Positions 1-9,170 of a stretch of 43,432 bases of DNA are shown in pieces; positions within the stretch are counted from its first letter, which is position 1; each line of letters starts with the position of its first letter. The position numbers and the translations under genes were made by a program. The notes below the pieces were generated by a model, which saw only the letters and a list, made by a program, of their open reading frames with translations, was not told the origin of the DNA and searched no databases. The DNA comes from Gammaproteobacteria bacterium (GTDB taxonomy: Bacteria > Pseudomonadota > Gammaproteobacteria > GCA-001735895): contig JAUVCH010000019.1 of NCBI GenBank assembly GCA_030595795.1, positions 1 through 43,432 of the forward strand. The letters are read 5' to 3'.

Positions 1-2357
1 GCCGCCACCAGTTTAACTTTACCGCTTGCGGTCGGGAATTGATCGACAAACACCACACTCTGACCGGGATCGGCGGCGTCCTGACAGGGATAAGTCACCG
101 AACCCTGTTGCTGCAAACGCTCCCACGTAATGCCGTTAATACTCGCCATGGCACCGCGCATTTCTTCGTAAACTTGGGAGACATGCTGATAATTCCAGTC
201 GAGGCCAAGACCTTGACCAATATCGCGGATAATCCACAAGTCCTGGCGCGCTTCACCGGGTAGTGGTACTGCGGCTTTGCCCAATTGAACACGTCGATCA
301 GTATTCGACACCGTGCCATCTTTCTCCGCCCATCCGGAAGCAGGTAATACCACATCCGCAAACGCCGTTGTTTCGGTGAGAAACATATCTTGCACTACGA
401 GGTGATCGAGTGCCGCCAGGGCTGCACGAGCATGATTTAAATTCGGATCGGACATGGCTGGATTTTCGCCCATGATATACATACCTTTAATATGCCCCTC
501 GAGGATTTCATGCATGATCTCGACTACCGTTAAACCCGCCTTATCATCGAGTTCGGCATCCCAATATTTGGAAAAACGGGCGTGGGCTTCAGGGTTATCG
601 ACGCGTTTGTAATCGGGAAACATCATCGGGATCAGGCCAGCATCTGACGCGCCCTGCACATTATTCTGTCCACGCAAGGGGTGTAATCCAGTACCGGGAC
701 GGCCAATTTGTCCGGTGATCATCGACAGCGCAATGAGACAACGCGAATTATCGGTGCCGTGGATATGTTGAGAAATACCCATACCCCAGAAAATCATCGA
801 GCCTCTAGAGGTTGCGAATAGCCGTGCTACTTCACGTACGGTACCAGCATCAATGCCGGTCACTGCAGCCATTTTCTCTGGACTGAAGTCAGCAACATTG
901 GCTTCTAATGCTTCGAAATCGGTAGTACGTTCCGCGATGAATGTTTCATCGGTTAAGCCTTCATCAATAATGACGTGCAAAATAGAATTCAGCAAAGACA
1001 CATCGGTAGATGCATTGAACTGCAAAAAATGCGTCGCGTGGCGGGCGATGTCGGTCTTACGAGGATCGAGCAAAATCAACTTCTTACCCTGCTTGATCGC
1101 ATTTTTCATGAAGGTAGCCGCGACCGGATGATTGGTGGTCGGATTCGAGCCAATTACCAGGATGACTTCGGCGCGTTTAACGTCTTCGACCTGATTCGAG
1201 ACAGCTCCCGAGCCCACTCCTTCGAGCAGGGCTGCCACACTGGAGGCATGACACAGTCGCGTACAGTGATCGACATTGTTGGTGCCGAAGCCCGCACGTA
1301 CCAGTTTCTGAAATAAATAAGCTTCTTCGTTACTACCTTTGGCCGAACCAAAACCAGCCAGCCCGGCACCACCGAGTTCGGTTTTGATTTTGTTCAGGCC
1401 ACCAGTTGTCAGCGCCATCGCCTCTTCCCAACTGACTTCACGAAACATCTTCGATGGATCGCTGGGGTCGAAGTACTCATTCAGGCCTTTCGGAACACCT
1501 TCTTTACGGACTAACGGCTTCAGCAAACGCTGTGAATGACTAACATAGTCGAAGCCATAACGGCCCTTCACACACAGTCGATTAAAGTTTGCTGGGCCAT
1601 CTCGGCCTTCGACGCGCAAAATTTTGTCGTCTTTAACGTGATAAGTCAGCAAGCAGCCAACGCCACAATACGGACAAACCGAATCGACCTTACGATCGGC
1701 TTCTTGCTGATGCGCTCCAGTTGCGTTCGACAAAGCGCCAGTCGGACAGGCGGCAACACATTCGCCGCAGGCCACACAGGAGCTCTCGCCCAGCGCATCA
1801 CCCATATCGAACACGATTTCGGCATGCGAGCCACGATTCGCCAAACCAATAACGTCATTAACCTGGGTTTCACGACAGGCGCGGACACAACGCGTACATT
1901 GAATACAGGCATCGAGATTGACAGCAATCGCCGCATGTGACAGATCACTTTGTGGCTGATGTCGAGGCTTGAATCGCGGTGACTCCACGCCCAGTTTTTG
2001 CGCCCACTGCGTTAGTTCGTTATCCAGTGTATAAGCCTTCTCCGGCATATCAGACAACAGTAGCTCAACCACCATTTTTTGTGACTTTTGCGCTCGTTCA
2101 TTGTTTGAATTAACCACCATGCCGGGAGTCGGATTACGGCAACAGCTCGGCGCCAGCACCCGCTCACCATCGATTTCGACCACACAGGCTCGACAGTTAC
2201 CGTCGGAGCGCAGGCCTTCGGTATAACAAAGGTGCGGAATTTCGGTTCCGGTGCGTTTAGCCGCCTGGATAATGGTTTCGCCGGGTAGCGCTTCGGTGGC
2301 TTTACCGTTTAAGGTGAACTCAATCGTTTCAAAAATCGTATCGGGATTAGCACTCAT
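1..2357 (-). CDS. fdsA: NAD-dependent formate dehydrogenase, molybdenum catalytic subunit (FdsA type), 3' end outside window
   Basis: Oxidises formate to CO2 in the cytoplasm and passes electrons through Fe-S clusters to the diaphorase subunit encoded upstream. I translated the open frame from the ATG at 2357 to the window edge (about 785 residues; the family is near 950-990, so the C-terminus is missing). Visible in order: an N-terminal [2Fe-2S] domain with Cys44, Cys55, Cys58 and Cys72/73; two [4Fe-4S] motifs (CIQCTRCVRAC near 151-161, CVACGECVAACP near 194-205); the Mo-bisPGD entry motif CPYCGVGC near 228; and the catalytic block DHCTRLCHASS, whose Cys369 is the expected Mo ligand. It is Cys, not selenocysteine. 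Its ATG shares one base with the stop of the upstream subunit (TAATG), indicating translational coupling. Further fds/fdhD genes would lie to the left. Confidence 0.93.
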   Translation of the reverse strand, partial: MSANPDTIFETIEFTLNGKATEALPGETIIQAAKRTGTEIPHLCYTEGLRSDGNCRACVVEIDGERVLAPSCCRNPTPGMVVNSNNERAQKSQKMVVELLLSDMPEKAYTLDNELTQWAQKLGVESPRFKPRHQPQSDLSHAAIAVNLDACIQCTRCVRACRETQVNDVIGLANRGSHAEIVFDMGDALGESSCVACGECVAACPTGALSNATGAHQQEADRKVDSVCPYCGVGCLLTYHVKDDKILRVEGRDGPANFNRLCVKGRYGFDYVSHSQRLLKPLVRKEGVPKGLNEYFDPSDPSKMFREVSWEEAMALTTGGLNKIKTELGGAGLAGFGSAKGSNEEAYLFQKLVRAGFGTNNVDHCTRLCHASSVAALLEGVGSGAVSNQVEDVKRAEVILVIGSNPTTNHPVAATFMKNAIKQGKKLILLDPRKTDIARHATHFLQFNASTDVSLLNSILHVIIDEGLTDETFIAERTTDFEALEANVADFSPEKMAAVTGIDAGTVREVARLFATSRGSMIFWGMGISQHIHGTDNSRCLIALSMITGQIGRPGTGLHPLRGQNNVQGASDAGLIPMMFPDYKRVDNPEAHARFSKYWDAELDDKAGLTVVEIMHEILEGHIKGMYIMGENPAMSDPNLNHARAALAALDHLVVQDMFLTETTAFADVVLPASGWAEKDGTVSNTDRRVQLGKAAVPLPGEARQDLWIIRDIGQGLGLDWNYQHVSQVYEEMRGAMASINGITWERLQQQGSVTYPCQDAADPGQSVVFVDQFPTASGKVKLVA

Positions 2358-4069
2358 TACTTATTCACCTCTAAACCCAATTCCTGCGGGAAGTATTTAA
2401 TCACCGACAGCATCGGATTTGGTGCAGCCTGTCCGAGGCCACAGATCGAGGCGTCGATCATTACGGTCGACAGGTCATTAAGCTGTTCGATATCCCAGTC
2501 ACCGGTTTCCATAATACTAACCGCTTTCTCGGTGCCGACACGGCAGGGCGTACATTGTCCGCAGGATTCATGCGCGAAAAATTTCATCGAATTCAAAGCC
2601 GCCTGTTTGGCACTATCTTTGTTGGAAAGTATGATTACCGCTGCGGAACCGATGAAGGAGCCGTATTCCTGCAAGGTATCGAAATCGAGCGGTACATCGC
2701 CAAGCGATGCGGGCAAGATTCCACCCGAAGCGCCGCCGGGGAAATAGCCATAAAATTCGTGGCCATCCATCATGCCACCGCAATATTCGGCAATGAGTTC
2801 TCGCACCGTAATACCGGCAGGGGCTAGATGTACGCCTGGATTATTTACCCGGCCAGAGACCGAAAAGCTACGCAGGCCTTTGCGTCCATTACGGCCCTGT
2901 GCATCAAACCATTCGCCGCCTTTTTCGATCACATCACGAATCCAGAACAACGATTCGCAGTTTTGCTCCAGTGTCGGATGACCGAACAGACCAACCTGCG
3001 CGACATAAGGCGGACGTAAACGCGGCATGCCACGCTTGCCTTCGATCGATTCGATCATCGCCGATTCTTCACCGCAAATATACGCGCCAGCGCCACGGCG
3101 TAATTCCATGTTCGGCAGGTCATACCCGGACTCGTTCTGTAAAGCTTCAATCGCCAGACGCAGGTTCTCGCTAATCGAGGGATATTCATCGCGCACGTAT
3201 ATATAACAGTCATCGATGCCGATGACTTTGGCCGCAATTAGCAAGCCTTCGAGAAAGCGATGCGGATCGGCGAGCATGTAGAACCGATCTTTAAAAGTAC
3301 CGGGCTCACCTTCGTCGATGTTAATCGCCATCAGGCGAGGCGCAGGTGCATCGCGTAATATGCGCCACTTGCGACCGACCGGAAAACCCGCACCGCCAAG
3401 GCCGCGTAATGCGGTGCCTTCGAGCGCTTCGACAATGGCGTCGCCGCTGGTGTCTCCCGCGAGTAGTTTTTCGTATAACTGGTAGCCGCCATCAGCTTTG
3501 TAAGAGGCAAAATCGATACTGTCGGTCGGCATAGGTTGCTGGGTATTCCCTGCTTCGACTGCCGATTGCACCGACTCGGCGCTAGCCTGGTCAACCGTAT
3601 ATTGGCCAACTACGGCGACCGGGGCTTTATCGCAGCGACCCACACAGGGTACTGGCTGGACACGGACGCCATCACCCAAAGATGATTTGAGCGCGGCGAT
3701 TAATTCATTCGCACCCGCCATTTCGCAACTTACCGATTCGCAAACCCGTACCGTCAATGCTGGCGGCGCGGAATCATTTTCTTTGACGATATCGAAGTGG
3801 TGATAAAAGCTGGCAACTTCGTAGACTTCTGTGGGCGCGAGCTTCATTTCGCTCGCCAGCGCTACCAGATGCGCCGCCGAGAGATGCCCGAATTTGTCCT
3901 GAATCTTATGCAGATGCTCGATTAGCAGGTCATTAGCTCGCGAGGCGTCCCCTAATAGCGACTGCACTTCCAGCAAGGCATTAATATCAACCACACGACC
4001 TTTAGTCTTACCGCGGCCGCGTTTGCCGCGCTTATCGGCAAGCTGAGGGTTTTGCTCTACAAGGGACAT
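2357..4069 (-). CDS. fdsB: Formate dehydrogenase diaphorase subunit, FdsG-FdsB (NuoE-NuoF) fusion
   Basis: The 570-residue protein combines what are two subunits in Cupriavidus-type enzymes. Residues about 30-95 form the helical NuoE-type domain. Residues 105-170 are a thioredoxin-like [2Fe-2S] domain with Cys110, Cys115, Cys142 and Cys146. From about 215 it is NuoF-like: a Gly-rich FMN/NAD site (GLGGAGFP), the CGEESA and EGKRGMPR motifs, and a C-terminal [4Fe-4S] motif (SCGQCTPC plus a later ICGLGQ Cys). It should transfer electrons from the catalytic subunit to NAD+ via FMN. Residues 13-25 are a basic Lys/Arg/Gly stretch not expected in the core fold. It is first in the minus-strand operon; the next gene starts on its stop codon. 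Confidence 0.92.
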   Translation of the reverse strand: MSLVEQNPQLADKRGKRGRGKTKGRVVDINALLEVQSLLGDASRANDLLIEHLHKIQDKFGHLSAAHLVALASEMKLAPTEVYEVASFYHHFDIVKENDSAPPALTVRVCESVSCEMAGANELIAALKSSLGDGVRVQPVPCVGRCDKAPVAVVGQYTVDQASAESVQSAVEAGNTQQPMPTDSIDFASYKADGGYQLYEKLLAGDTSGDAIVEALEGTALRGLGGAGFPVGRKWRILRDAPAPRLMAINIDEGEPGTFKDRFYMLADPHRFLEGLLIAAKVIGIDDCYIYVRDEYPSISENLRLAIEALQNESGYDLPNMELRRGAGAYICGEESAMIESIEGKRGMPRLRPPYVAQVGLFGHPTLEQNCESLFWIRDVIEKGGEWFDAQGRNGRKGLRSFSVSGRVNNPGVHLAPAGITVRELIAEYCGGMMDGHEFYGYFPGGASGGILPASLGDVPLDFDTLQEYGSFIGSAAVIILSNKDSAKQAALNSMKFFAHESCGQCTPCRVGTEKAVSIMETGDWDIEQLNDLSTVMIDASICGLGQAAPNPMLSVIKYFPQELGLEVNK

Positions 4070-4245
4070 ATATTTTCTCTGGTTATTGCCAGCCTGGAAA
4101 AACTGGCTGACGATCTTATCGTCTGTCTATCCCGATTGGAAGGGGTAATAGTCCTTATGGGCAGGTTGGCTACAGGCAAGCTTAACCAATTAAGAGCCGA
4201 GCGATGCTACTCAAATCGACACTAAATGGTTTGATTTCGACACGG

Positions 4246-4275
4246 TTGGCGCTTAGGGTAATCTATGCTTATAAT
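4246..4275 (+). promoter_or_regulatory. Putative sigma-70 promoter for the gene at 4342
   Basis: TTGGCG (4246-4251), an 18-base spacer, and a perfect TATAAT (4270-4275) lie about 67 bases upstream of the GTG start at 4342. They sit in the divergent spacer (4070-4341) between this gene and the formate dehydrogenase operon. The rest of that spacer shows no gene and no clear operator. Confidence 0.5.
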
Positions 4276-4341
4276 TTAGCCCAGGTCGAGCTAATTACGC
4301 CAATTTAGTCATTTTAACTTTTAAACAAGTAGGGGTTTGCA

Positions 4342-4560
4342 GTGTCCATTGATGCATTTATAAAAGATTCCAGTCAAATACGAAAACTAGTCCTGATGTT
4401 GATCACTATTGCAGGTGGTTCAATCACCAGCTTTTACCTGTTCTCTTTTAAAGTGGACAAATTCGGCTTTTACTTCAGGGATAGCGATCAAGTTGGATTA
4501 TCGATTGGTATTGGAATTCTGATATTTGGCTGGTTCCTGAAGAACTGGAAAAATTTGTAA
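4342..4560 (+). CDS. Small two-helix membrane protein, unknown function
   Basis: The 72-residue protein has two hydrophobic segments, about residues 15-34 and 50-66, joined by a polar stretch, and a short basic tail. This predicts an inner-membrane hairpin. The start is GTG, preceded by an AGTAGGGG Shine-Dalgarno-like sequence at good distance, and a TATAAT-type promoter lies upstream. I do not recognise a family. It precedes the DUF1285 gene by 43 bases and may share its transcript, but nothing in the sequence assigns a role. Confidence 0.65.
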   Translation: MSIDAFIKDSSQIRKLVLMLITIAGGSITSFYLFSFKVDKFGFYFRDSDQVGLSIGIGILIFGWFLKNWKNL

Positions 4561-4603
4561 TCGGGATCCATTAACAACAAAGCGGGGGAACCGCTAAACC
4601 GCC

Positions 4604-5173
4604 ATGTCTGAATTAGAACGCATTCTGGCTCAAATCTCGAAAACTGAAGCCCAGAGCGAAAAGCGCAGGCAATGGCAACCCAGTCATACCGGCACTATCG
4701 ACATCCGTATCGCGGCTGACGGCAACTGGTTTCACGAAGGCCGACCGTTTCAACGCTTATCGCTGGTAAAGCTATTTGCCAGCGTTTTACACCGGCAAGG
4801 CGACGATCACTTTTTGCTCACACCTGCTGAAAAACTAAAAATCCAGGTCGACGACGCGCCTTTCGTTGCAAATTTGGTGGAAGTTATCGAGCAGGATCAA
4901 CAATCCGCGATTGTTTTCACTACCAATCTGGATGAGTGTATCGTCGTCGATGGCGACCACCCAATCCGCGTCGAAATTGATCCAGAAACACAAACACCAA
5001 GACCTTATGTACACTATCGAGATGGACTGGAAGCATTAATCGGTCGTAACGCTTTTTTCGAATTAACTAATTTGGCCAGCGAAACCATCCGCGATGGTCA
5101 GCTGTATTTAACCGTAAGCAGCCTGGGTCGCGAATTCGATCTCGGTTGCGTAGACATGATGGACATAGAATGA
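4604..5173 (+). CDS. DUF1285 family protein
   Basis: The 189-residue cytoplasmic protein resembles the DUF1285 family of proteobacteria. Its core runs from about residue 28 to the end and includes the family-like stretches TIDIRIAADGNWFHEGRPF and HYRDGLEALIGRNAFFEL. There is no signal peptide and no obvious catalytic motif; the biochemical role is unknown. Its stop overlaps the start of the aminotransferase gene (ATGA at 5170-5173), so the two are probably co-translated. The start ATG follows a GGGGAA sequence at a rather long spacing. Confidence 0.8.
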   Translation: MSELERILAQISKTEAQSEKRRQWQPSHTGTIDIRIAADGNWFHEGRPFQRLSLVKLFASVLHRQGDDHFLLTPAEKLKIQVDDAPFVANLVEVIEQDQQSAIVFTTNLDECIVVDGDHPIRVEIDPETQTPRPYVHYRDGLEALIGRNAFFELTNLASETIRDGQLYLTVSSLGREFDLGCVDMMDIE

Positions 5174-6081
5174 AAGGTACTCACGAATATCAGGACGACC
5201 CTCGCAACGCGTCGATTCTAATCGATATTAACGGTGAATTACTGCCGCGAGAAAAAGCCGTTGTCTCGGTGTTCGACAGCGGCTTCGTACTCGGCGATGG
5301 CGTCTGGGAAGGCTTACGTGTACACAAAGGCAAAATAGCCTTTCTCGACGAACACCTCGAACGGCTTTATGGTGGCGCTAAAGCCCTCGATATGGACATG
5401 GAAGTATCGCCCGCTGATTTACGCAGTCGGCTTTACAATGTGCTCGAACAAAACAAAATGCATGATGGTGTACATATTCGCCTCATGGTTTCTCGTGGCA
5501 TTAAGGCCACGCCTTATCAAGACCCGCGTATTACGATTACTCCACCGACTATCGTCATTATTCCTGAATACAAACAGGCTTTGCCGGACACTGCAGCCAA
5601 AGGCATTAGACTGTTTACCGTGCACGTAAGACGTGGCTACCCCGACGTACAGGATCCGAAACTCAATAGCCATTCCAAACTAAACTGCATCACCGCCTGC
5701 ATTCAGGCCACCAAAGCCGGTGCCGACGAGGCGTTAATGCTCGACCCGCATGGTTTCGTCGCGACCTGTAATTCGACGCATTTTTTCATCGTTAGAAAGG
5801 GCGAGGTATGGACATCCAGCGGCGATTACTGTCTCGACGGCATCACTCGCGGTGTGGTGATCCGGCTCTGCGAAGAAAACGAAATCCCGGTTTATAAAAA
5901 GAACTTCAGCCTTACCGACGTTTACCGGGCTGACGAAGCCTTCGTCACCGGTACTTTCGCCGGTCTCGCGCCGGTGAGTGATATCGATGGTCGCATCATG
6001 GGTGACGGCGAACGCGGCCCGATGGTAGAACGCCTGCAACAGCTATATCTGGCTCTATTGGAAAAGGAATGTAGTGCATGA
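5170..6081 (+). CDS. Class IV PLP aminotransferase (branched-chain / D-amino acid type)
   Basis: The fold-type IV transaminase has 303 residues, close to IlvE and Dat length. The N-terminal half carries SVFDSGFVLGDGVWEGLRV, the family's first active-site strand with the substrate-side Arg. Lys170 in SHSKLN is the likely PLP lysine, followed by the typical GADEALMLD strand and the phosphate-binding TGTFAG near the C-terminus. I chose the ATG at 5170, which overlaps the upstream stop, over an in-frame ATG at 5146, because 5146 would read deep into the preceding gene. The next gene starts on its stop (ATGA at 6078). Substrate cannot be read from sequence; a branched-chain or related 2-oxo acid is plausible. 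Confidence 0.87.
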   Translation: MKGTHEYQDDPRNASILIDINGELLPREKAVVSVFDSGFVLGDGVWEGLRVHKGKIAFLDEHLERLYGGAKALDMDMEVSPADLRSRLYNVLEQNKMHDGVHIRLMVSRGIKATPYQDPRITITPPTIVIIPEYKQALPDTAAKGIRLFTVHVRRGYPDVQDPKLNSHSKLNCITACIQATKAGADEALMLDPHGFVATCNSTHFFIVRKGEVWTSSGDYCLDGITRGVVIRLCEENEIPVYKKNFSLTDVYRADEAFVTGTFAGLAPVSDIDGRIMGDGERGPMVERLQQLYLALLEKECSA

Positions 6082-6806
6082 CCAAACGAATCGCGATGTG
6101 GTCGGGGCCTCGCAACATTTCCACCGCGATGATGCGAGCCTGGGAAAACCGGGACGATTGCGATGTCTGGGATGAACCGCTATACGGGCATTATCTGCAT
6201 AAAACTGGTATTCCACATCCCGGTGTCGACGAAATCATCGCTGATCAGGGCACCGACTGGGCGTCTATCATCGATCAATGCGCTAGCGACTCGCCACGAC
6301 AAAAGCCGCTGTTTTACCAGAAGCACATGACTTTGCACCTGCTGCCGGAAATTGATCGAGATTGGCTATCGTCACTGACTAACTGTTTTTTAATTCGGGA
6401 ACCCGAACGGGTGATTGCTTCTTATGCTGCTGTGCGCGGCGAGGCCAGCCTCGACGACATCGGCTTTATTCAGCAAGCCGAGCTATTCGATTATGTCGCT
6501 CAGATGAGTGGCGAAATTCCTATCGTCATTGATAGTCGCGAATTCCTGTTAAATCCCGAAGCCACGTTACGCACACTCTGCGGCCGACTCGAAATTGCAT
6601 TCGATGACCGCATGCTAAGTTGGCTCAGCGGCCCGCGTGATAGCGACGGTGTATGGGCCAAATACTGGTACGACTCGGTGTGGAATTCGACCGGTTTTGC
6701 GCCTTATGTCGAAAAACCGTTAAAGCTCGAAAGCCGAGAACAGTCTATTGCCGATCAGGCCAGACCCTATTATGAGCGTCTATACCAACACCGGTTACAG
6801 GGTTAG
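6078..6806 (+). CDS. Sulfotransferase-like P-loop protein
   Basis: The protein has 242 residues. The N-terminus has the motif MWSGPRNISTAMMRAW, matching the 5'-phosphosulfate-binding loop of the sulfotransferase fold, and residues near 107-118 (NCFLIREPERVI) match the 3'-phosphate-binding region. True PAPS-dependent sulfotransferases usually have RDP there; here it reads REPE, so transferase activity is uncertain. It overlaps the class IV aminotransferase gene by four bases, and no sulfate-activation genes are nearby. It is cytoplasmic, with no signal or membrane segment. Fold call is firm, reaction is not. Confidence 0.78.
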   Translation: MTKRIAMWSGPRNISTAMMRAWENRDDCDVWDEPLYGHYLHKTGIPHPGVDEIIADQGTDWASIIDQCASDSPRQKPLFYQKHMTLHLLPEIDRDWLSSLTNCFLIREPERVIASYAAVRGEASLDDIGFIQQAELFDYVAQMSGEIPIVIDSREFLLNPEATLRTLCGRLEIAFDDRMLSWLSGPRDSDGVWAKYWYDSVWNSTGFAPYVEKPLKLESREQSIADQARPYYERLYQHRLQG

Positions 6807-6905
6807 AAATGCAAACTAAGTAACAGCCTTATCGCTTCCCCGCGTAAACGCGCAAAGGTAAACTCTAACATCCTCTCAAGCATACTTTTGCTGACAAGAG
6901 CACCT

Positions 6906-9065
6906 ATGGATGAACCCAGTGTCTTAACGCCGTCACCTGGCAGTCGAATCGTAACCGGTGCGGGCGAAGTTATCCTCTTTGGCCAACCCCCGGAAGTTCT
7001 CAAGGGATTACTGCGCGAAGGCGTTCGTAATTTTAATACACTGGTATTATCCGATATTCGGGAAAAAAATGGTTCTCTACTTAACAATCTTGAGTTCCCG
7101 TTTTATTTTTTCCTCTTCGTCGCCAGAGGACTGGCCGAGAATCGCAAAATTAATCTAGTTGGCGACGCCAATACCATTAGCCAGGCCCTACGTCTGTTAC
7201 GTTTTACCCTGTTTGGACCAACCTCAGGCGAGCTGAAGAAATGGCAGACTGAACCCGCATTAAAAGAAGAGTGGTTAGCGATTTCAAATTTTCTGGCCGT
7301 GAAAGATAAAAACGGCGATGTCATCCCGGTCGAGAATTTCTTTAATATTATCGCTTACGATAGCGATATTGCAGTTGCCGGTGGTTTCACTATTCATCGC
7401 CAGGGTGAGGACGATTATCTAGTATCGAATGCTGGGGGTGAAATTGGAGTTAATCTCAACCACGACCAGCAGATTAAGCCGCCCTACTCGGTGCCTATCG
7501 ATCACGTTACCGGAGGGCTTGCCAAATTCGGACTCGAAGTACTCGGCGGCGCTTCTGGATTTTCGACCGATGAGCCATGTACCGGGCTCGCCTTATGTCA
7601 TAACGGTGACTACATACTAATAGATTCAATCCCATTCCTGAGTCAGCACCTGCATGCGCGAGGTATTGCGCATACTCAGATAACTGCAGTTTTCCTGACC
7701 CACTTACACGACGATCATTGCTCGATGTTTCCGCTCATGGAAATGCCGCATCGGATTGAGATAATTACCACTCGTGAAATTTATAATATGGCAATGGAAA
7801 AGTTGAGTTGCGGTCTGGGCTGGTCGATCTCAGTGATCGAAGAGCACTTCAACTTCTACGAGGTAAAGCCGGGCGAAACCATTAATTACTACGGGCTTAG
7901 TATCGAATTCCACGCTACCGTACACAGTATCCCGACTATCGGTGCAACATTTTCCACAGTTCACCGGGGCCAACGGCGCGATGTCTGCATCGTCGGCGAT
8001 AATCAGAATATGAAAGCGGTGCGTGAAATGCGTGACTCTGGGATAGCGCGTGCCTCAACGGTTGACAATCTCGAGCGCCTTTACAAGCAAAAATTCCACA
8101 TTCTGATTGCCGACGGTGGCGCAGGTGACATCCACGGCGACCCTTTCGACGCACTGGATTCAAAATCAGACCGCGTGGTTTTTGTCCATGTCGATAAATT
8201 ACCTGAGGCACTCAATACTCGGTTCTCTCTCGCTAGTTCGGGTAAGCGATATACGCTATTCGAAGGTAATGAGACCATTTACAACTCACAGATTAACCAT
8301 TATCTGAATCAGTGGCTCGGACAACCTTTGCCCAATCGATGGTTACGCAGCTTCCTTACCGAACACGAAATTTACCGCTATAACACCGGTGATGTCATCC
8401 TCATGCAGGATGCGGACAAACCGGCCCATGTTTCGTTAATACTCACGGGTTATTGCGAAGTCGTCTGTAACGAAGCCGATAGTTTTAATTCGATCGCCAC
8501 ACTACAGGCTGGCGATGTCATCGGCGATATGGCGAGCATGACAGAAATCAACACCAATAGCGCCAGCGTGGTGGCACGTACACCGGTGACAGTCTGTGTG
8601 TTCGATAAGGATAATTTCTATCATTTTCTTCGGCATAGCGAATTACTGGAAACGCTCAAATTACGCTGGCGTCTGCGACCTGAAATCAAATCGATGCCGC
8701 AATACTCGCAACTCGCCTCTACCGTTGTGGACAAGATATCTCGTATTGCAAAATGGCGGCAGATTTCAGCGGGTAGCAGCATGAAGCCAGAAGAAGCCTC
8801 CCTCTATATTCTGAGCGAAGGCTCGGGTAGTGCCTCCGGTGTGATCAGCAGAATTGGCGATGTGTTCGGCTGGCGACCGCTCGATAACCCCCGCCTGGTG
8901 GAATTTAATGCCGAGAGTGATTGTAGCTTTATTGAAATCGACGCAGTCGCCTATCAGCGATTACTTCAATCCACACCCCAGCTAAACTACCAAACCCACA
9001 AACAGGCGGCACAAAGCAATCTTGAACAAGCCCCCTGGTTACTGTCAAAAGTCGAAGTCTATTAA
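6906..9065 (+). CDS. Metallo-beta-lactamase-fold protein with C-terminal cyclic-nucleotide-binding domain
   Basis: The protein has 719 residues from the ATG at 6906; an in-frame TTG at 6888 is possible but less likely, as AAGAG lies just before the ATG. Residues 1-200 form an N-terminal region I cannot assign. The middle is an MBL hydrolase with HLHDDH at 266-271 (HxHxDH), a downstream TVHS histidine and a VGDN aspartate. Residues about 470-590 resemble a cNMP-binding/Crp-type domain (TGDVILMQDADKPAHVSLI, LQAGDVIGDMA). The last 120 residues look like a second, degenerate copy. There is no HTH, so it is not a transcription factor. A phosphodiesterase-like or sensory hydrolase role gated by a nucleotide is inferred. 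Confidence 0.8.
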   Translation: MDEPSVLTPSPGSRIVTGAGEVILFGQPPEVLKGLLREGVRNFNTLVLSDIREKNGSLLNNLEFPFYFFLFVARGLAENRKINLVGDANTISQALRLLRFTLFGPTSGELKKWQTEPALKEEWLAISNFLAVKDKNGDVIPVENFFNIIAYDSDIAVAGGFTIHRQGEDDYLVSNAGGEIGVNLNHDQQIKPPYSVPIDHVTGGLAKFGLEVLGGASGFSTDEPCTGLALCHNGDYILIDSIPFLSQHLHARGIAHTQITAVFLTHLHDDHCSMFPLMEMPHRIEIITTREIYNMAMEKLSCGLGWSISVIEEHFNFYEVKPGETINYYGLSIEFHATVHSIPTIGATFSTVHRGQRRDVCIVGDNQNMKAVREMRDSGIARASTVDNLERLYKQKFHILIADGGAGDIHGDPFDALDSKSDRVVFVHVDKLPEALNTRFSLASSGKRYTLFEGNETIYNSQINHYLNQWLGQPLPNRWLRSFLTEHEIYRYNTGDVILMQDADKPAHVSLILTGYCEVVCNEADSFNSIATLQAGDVIGDMASMTEINTNSASVVARTPVTVCVFDKDNFYHFLRHSELLETLKLRWRLRPEIKSMPQYSQLASTVVDKISRIAKWRQISAGSSMKPEEASLYILSEGSGSASGVISRIGDVFGWRPLDNPRLVEFNAESDCSFIEIDAVAYQRLLQSTPQLNYQTHKQAAQSNLEQAPWLLSKVEVY

Positions 9066-9085
9066 CCTTTCATCAAAAATCACTG

Positions 9086-9115
9086 TTGTAACGAATTTTT
9101 AAATGGGCGTATAGT
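9086..9115 (+). promoter_or_regulatory. Putative sigma-70 promoter of dppA
   Basis: TTGTAA (9086-9091), 18-base spacer, TATAGT (9110-9115). It lies 55 bases before the dppA ATG, in the only sizeable gap between the upstream gene and the importer operon. Confidence 0.5.
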
Positions 9116-9170
9116 ATGGGCAGGCTAATTTTTGGGCCTCTTAAATTTAATAATAAAGGAGAAAATACAT

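Noticed and set aside
1536..1940. Plus-strand open frames opposite fdsA
   Set aside because: The minus-strand frame encodes unmistakable Fe-S and molybdopterin motifs throughout; the plus-strand frames have no ribosome site or recognisable domain.
4083..4112. Hairpin-like GCCAG...CTGGC sequence upstream of the formate dehydrogenase operon as a riboswitch or terminator
   Set aside because: The stem is only about five base pairs and has no T-run or conserved aptamer-like features that I can recognise.
5170..6806. Aminotransferase/sulfotransferase pair as part of DMSP synthesis from methionine
   Set aside because: A transaminase alone is not diagnostic; no reductase or S-methyltransferase of that pathway is nearby.
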